Shown here piece after piece: positions 59,750 to 64,000 of a stretch of DNA of 64,000 nucleotides (its first letter is position 1; the number at the start of each line of letters is the position of its first letter). The DNA comes from Planctomycetota bacterium (GTDB lineage: Bacteria > Planctomycetota > UBA8742 > UBA2392): contig JACKIE010000007.1 of the NCBI GenBank assembly GCA_020638635.1, positions 1-64,000 of the forward strand. Direction: 5' to 3'. The notes beneath the pieces are model-generated. The model was not told the DNA's origin. It made no database searches and was given only the letters and a program-made list of their open reading frames with translations. Both the position numbers and the translations under genes were made by a program.

Positions 59750-60676
59750 CTAGGCTTTGCCGGCGCTGCCGAGCAGGGTCATCTTCAGTTTGATGACTTC
59801 TTTCACCGCGTCGCGGGCCGGGCCGAGGAACTTGCGGGGGTCGAATTCGCCCGGCTTCTCCGCGATCAGCTTGCGCAGCACGGCCGTCCACTTCAGGCGC
59901 AGGTCGGTGTCGATGTTCACCTTGTTGATGCCGTTCTGGATCGCGCGCGTGTAGCTTTCCGCATCGAGGCCCTTGGCGCCCTCGATCTTGCCGCCGTACT
60001 GGTTGATCTGGGCGACGCTTTCCGGGTCCACGCTGCTGGCCCCGTGAAGTACCAGCGGGATGCCCAGCAGCTGCTTGATTGACTTGATGCGCTCGAAGTC
60101 GATGCGGTTCTCGCCCTTGAACTTGTAGGCCCCGTGGCTGGTGCCCACTGCAACGGCCAGCGCGTCGCAGCCGGACTCCTTCACGAAGCGCACGGCCTCG
60201 GCGGGGTCCGTCAGGCGCGCGTCGCGCTCATCGACCTTGATGTCGTCCTCGATGCCGCCCAGGCGCCCGAGCTCGGCCTCTACGGTGATGCCGCCGTGGC
60301 TGTGGGCGTAGTCGGCGGCTTGACGCGTCAAGGCGATGTTTTCCTCCAGCGGGTGGTGCGAGCCGTCGATCATCACGCTGGTGAAGCCGGCATCGACGCA
60401 GCGCTTGATGTCGTCCAGCTTCTCGCCGTGGTCGAGGTGCAGGGCCACGGGCACGCTGACCTGCTCGGCCATCGTGCGCGTGAGCGCGACCAGGTTCTTG
60501 ATGCCGCCGTACTTGATCGCGCCTGTGGACAGCGCGACGATCACCGGTGACTTCATCTCCTCGGCGGCTTCCACGGCGCTTTGCAGGAACTCCAGGTTGC
60601 TGAAGTTGAACTGGCCGATGGCGTAGTGTTCGCGGTTGGCTTTCTCGTACATCTTGCCGAGGATTTCGAGCGGCAT
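59750..60676 (-). CDS. fba: Class II fructose-bisphosphate aldolase
   Basis: The 308-residue enzyme interconverts fructose 1,6-bisphosphate and two triose phosphates. Zinc ligands of the family are visible: H83 (LHLDHG), H181 (GTSHGAYK) and H211 (VLHGASS), along with GINKVNIDTDLR near the phosphate site. Length is normal for the shorter class IIB form (tagatose-bisphosphate aldolase is an alternative). It follows orn on the same strand, with a nonamer palindrome in the spacer, and is close to pckA, a gluconeogenic partner. Confidence 0.94.
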   Translation of the reverse strand: MPLEILGKMYEKANREHYAIGQFNFSNLEFLQSAVEAAEEMKSPVIVALSTGAIKYGGIKNLVALTRTMAEQVSVPVALHLDHGEKLDDIKRCVDAGFTSVMIDGSHHPLEENIALTRQAADYAHSHGGITVEAELGRLGGIEDDIKVDERDARLTDPAEAVRFVKESGCDALAVAVGTSHGAYKFKGENRIDFERIKSIKQLLGIPLVLHGASSVDPESVAQINQYGGKIEGAKGLDAESYTRAIQNGINKVNIDTDLRLKWTAVLRKLIAEKPGEFDPRKFLGPARDAVKEVIKLKMTLLGSAGKA

Positions 60677-60687
60677 GGCGGTCTCCC

Positions 60688-60737
60688 GTGGGACAAGTGG
60701 GACCTGTGGGACGTCCTACCTGTCCCACCTGTCCCAC
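60688..60737. repeat. Nonamer-periodic 50-base palindrome between orn and fba
   Basis: Three units of GTGGGACNN (60688-60714) run directly into three units of NNGTCCCAC type (first one degenerate, GTCCTAC). The arms pair over 21 of 25 positions with no loop. It ends three bases from the orn stop codon (60741) and lies 11 bases upstream of the fba ATG, so it covers the region where the fba ribosome site should be. Confidence 0.8.
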
Positions 60738-60740
60738 AGA

Positions 60741-61280
60741 CTACGACTTCATAATGCGTTCCCGGTAGTACTTCAACTCCGCAATGCTTTCCTTGATGTC
60801 GGCCAGCGCGGTGTGGTCCTTGTCTTCCTTGCCGTACTTGGGCACTTCCGGGTACCAGGCGCGGGCCAGCACTTTGAAACTGCTTACGTCCACCTGGCGG
60901 TAGTGCAGCCAGGCTTCCAGCTGCGGCATGTACTTGTACAGGAATCGGCGGTCCTGGTGGATGCTGTTGCCCGCCAGCACGCCCTCGCCTTCCGCGCAAT
61001 GCTGGCGCACCAGCGCCAGCGCCTGGGCCTGGGCTTCCTCAAGGCTGACCGTGGCGGTCTTCACGCGCTGCAGCAGGCCGTTCTTGGTGTGCATGTCGCG
61101 CACGTAGTCGTTCATCAGGGCCAGCTGGGTTTCGCTGGTGGCAATCACCGCTTCGTACTGGCCCAGCGGCTTCAGGTCGGCGTCGGTGACGATCACGGCG
61201 ATTTCGAGAATGGAATCCACGGCCGGGTCCAGGCCGGTCATCTCGAGGTCGATCCACACCAGTTTCAGGTCGTCGCTCAT
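60741..61280 (-). CDS. orn: Oligoribonuclease
   Basis: The 179-residue DEDDh exonuclease degrades very short RNAs (2-5 nt) to mononucleotides. Motifs: WIDLEMTGLD (catalytic D and E), LAGNSIHQDRRFL, and the late H...D in KDHTALADIKESI. Length matches Orn from Proteobacteria. Downstream on the same strand is fba. Its start ATG at 61280 lies 16 bases after the terminator hairpins of pckA. Confidence 0.95.
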   Translation of the reverse strand: MSDDLKLVWIDLEMTGLDPAVDSILEIAVIVTDADLKPLGQYEAVIATSETQLALMNDYVRDMHTKNGLLQRVKTATVSLEEAQAQALALVRQHCAEGEGVLAGNSIHQDRRFLYKYMPQLEAWLHYRQVDVSSFKVLARAWYPEVPKYGKEDKDHTALADIKESIAELKYYRERIMKS

Positions 61281-61296
61281 GTGTGCCTAAAACAAT

Positions 61297-61339
61297 GCCG
61301 GCGCCTTGCGGCGCCGGCTCCCCGGCCTTTCGGCCGGGG
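61297..61339 (-). terminator. Two tandem hairpins between pckA and orn
   Basis: GCCGGCGCC/GGCGCCGGC (61297-61318, 4-base loop) and CCCCGGCC/GGCCGGGG (61320-61339, 4-base loop) sit back to back just after the pckA stop (61342, minus strand). A short T-run appears after the first on the minus strand (TTGTTTTAGG). Confidence 0.75.
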
Positions 61340-61341
61340 CT

Positions 61342-62925
<1,584 letters not shown>

Positions 62926-63038
62926 GCTGGGTCCTCATGTCAGCCACGCACAAGCGTTGGGGCAACGGCCACCGAGCCCGCGTGGACGCGAGTAGTGTAG
63001 CGAGCACTAAGCAGCCTACAACGAGGAAGACGAATCGG

Positions 63039-64000
63039 TCACAAGTCGTTGAGCAGCTTGGAGTAGCGCTCAGCGGCCTGGCTTGCGTAGAAGAGTTTTT
63101 CGGCAGCCTTCCGGGCGTTTTCAGCCAGCTTTGCCCGGCGATCAGGCTCCGCCATCAGGGCCCGGATTGCCGCCGCCACGGCTGCAGGGTTGTCGGCCTC
63201 CACCACCACGCCGCACTGCAGCTCGGTTACCAGTCTGCCCAGCTCGCTGGTTTCGGGCGCCAGCGCCAGCACCGGCCGCCCGGCGGCGAGTATGCCCTGA
63301 AGCTTGCTGGGCATGGCCAGTCGGTCGGCCGCGCTCTCGATTGCGACCACGGCCAGGTCGCAAGCCGCAAGGCTGTCGGGCAGCTCGCTGAGGGGGCGGT
63401 AGTCGAAAAACCGCACGTTGGGCAGGCCTTCCGCCAGCTTACGGGTGGGCTCCAGCTTCGCGCCCCTTCCTATATATGTAAGCACGGCCTCGGGCAGTTC
63501 TTTCATCGCCAAGGTCAGGCCCTCCAGCGGGTGCAGCAGGCCGAGGTTGCCGGAGTACTGGATGGTGAACGGCTCGACCAGACCGTGCTCGCGGGCAAAG
63601 GCGCTGGCGGCTTTGGCGATCGGCTTGATCGCGGCCGTGTCCACCCAGTTGGGGATGACCTCCACAGCCGCCTTGTGCTGCAGGGCCTGGGCGCGCTCGC
63701 GCATGCCTTCGGTCAGCGTCACCGTACGGCCGCGGGCCAGGCTGCGGCGCTGGATAAAGCGCAGCAGGCCGGTGAGCAGGCCGGGCTTCATGCGGCCGAG
63801 CGCGAGGCCCAGCTCCGGGTGCAGGTCGTGCAGCACGTAGACGTAACGCCGGCCGCCGAATGACAACCACCAGCCCACCAGGCCCAAAGTGGGCGGGCTG
63901 CTGGGCATCAGCAGCACGCCGCCTGTAAACAGCGCGCGCCAGAAGGCCGTGGTGGTCAGCCACCACGCGGCAAAGGCGCGGCCGAGCAGCGACTTGCCCG
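63039..64000 (-). CDS. Glycosyltransferase family 4 (5' truncated by window edge)
   Basis: The frame stays open to base 64000, so the N-terminus lies right of the window. The visible part begins in the Rossmann domain with a SPPTLGLVGWWLSFGGRRYVYV block and HDLHPELGLALG, as in WbuB/WcaI-like enzymes that build surface polysaccharides. The C-terminal domain has FTIQYSGNLGLLHPLEGL, YIGRGAK, and the sugar-nucleotide region PSKLQGILAAGRPVLAL (EX7E-like site replaced by PSKLQGILAAG, usual for this subgroup). It would transfer a sugar onto a lipid carrier or glycan; the donor is not known. The visible part ends at 63039 with LLNDL. Confidence 0.85.
   Translation of the reverse strand, partial: GKSLLGRAFAAWWLTTTAFWRALFTGGVLLMPSSPPTLGLVGWWLSFGGRRYVYVLHDLHPELGLALGRMKPGLLTGLLRFIQRRSLARGRTVTLTEGMRERAQALQHKAAVEVIPNWVDTAAIKPIAKAASAFAREHGLVEPFTIQYSGNLGLLHPLEGLTLAMKELPEAVLTYIGRGAKLEPTRKLAEGLPNVRFFDYRPLSELPDSLAACDLAVVAIESAADRLAMPSKLQGILAAGRPVLALAPETSELGRLVTELQCGVVVEADNPAAVAAAIRALMAEPDRRAKLAENARKAAEKLFYASQAAERYSKLLNDL

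Overview
The window reads as the chromosome of a high-GC, Gram-negative-type bacterium, most likely a member of the Planctomycetota or a close PVC relative. This rests on (i) two very large receptor-type Ser/Thr kinases with TPR tails and a DWG in place of DFG, (ii) lipid A genes (skp/ompH-like, lpxD, lpxC, fabZ), (iii) many secreted proteins with Cys-containing C-terminal anchors. The assignment is an inference from gene content; there is no rRNA here. No phage genes, transposases or CRISPR arrays were seen.

Layout. 1-6.9 kb: end of one TPR kinase and a complete second one. 6.9-13.7 kb: a lone N-terminal half of a split transketolase, argB, a UbiA-type prenyltransferase with a circularly permuted ATP-grasp protein, and two proteins of unknown function. 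13.7-27.7 kb: pyruvate dehydrogenase and lipoate metabolism, spread along the minus strand and interleaved with other genes (ferredoxin, lipA, E2, a Rieske protein, E1-beta, E1-alpha, lipB, lpd), plus a toxin-antitoxin pair, a haem-binding protein, a thioredoxin-like lipoprotein/secreted protein and several unknowns. 27.8-33.3 kb: secreted unknowns and aspartate kinase. 33.4-38.6 kb: a divIC/ftsB-like gene, a repeat-packed spacer, mogA, tRNA-Gln(CTG), then ompH-lpxD-lpxC-fabZ. 38.6-44.8 kb: two DUF1513-like Tat lipoproteins flanking a GnnA-like oxidoreductase and a tandem pair of nearly identical secreted von Willebrand A proteins, each with a -24/-12 (sigma-54) promoter. 44.9-59.5 kb: a large coiled-coil protein, an AT-rich island, a secreted subtilase, a divergent TPR/HTH pair, a beta-helix protein and a 1519-residue Ig-repeat protein. 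59.7-64 kb: class II aldolase, oligoribonuclease, ATP-dependent PEP carboxykinase and a truncated glycosyltransferase.

How the parts fit. Central carbon flow is well represented: pckA and fba (gluconeogenesis), transketolase half, and a full PDH with the enzymes that make and attach its lipoyl groups. The envelope theme is equally strong: lipid A synthesis, division, and a set of exported proteins, four of which end in the same kind of tail (Cys-small-small-Gly, hydrophobic helix, Arg cluster), suggesting one shared sorting machine outside the window.

The most unusual layer is non-coding. Spacers are filled with short palindromic or inverted elements: heptamer-periodic hairpins (one lying in frame inside lipB, one forming exactly the whole ubiA/ATP-grasp spacer), GGGGAC-type palindromes hugging stop codons, and an inverted repeat whose two arms carry the stop codons of two convergent genes. 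These, the sigma-54-driven VWA pair and the shared C-terminal tail are the observations I would follow up first.
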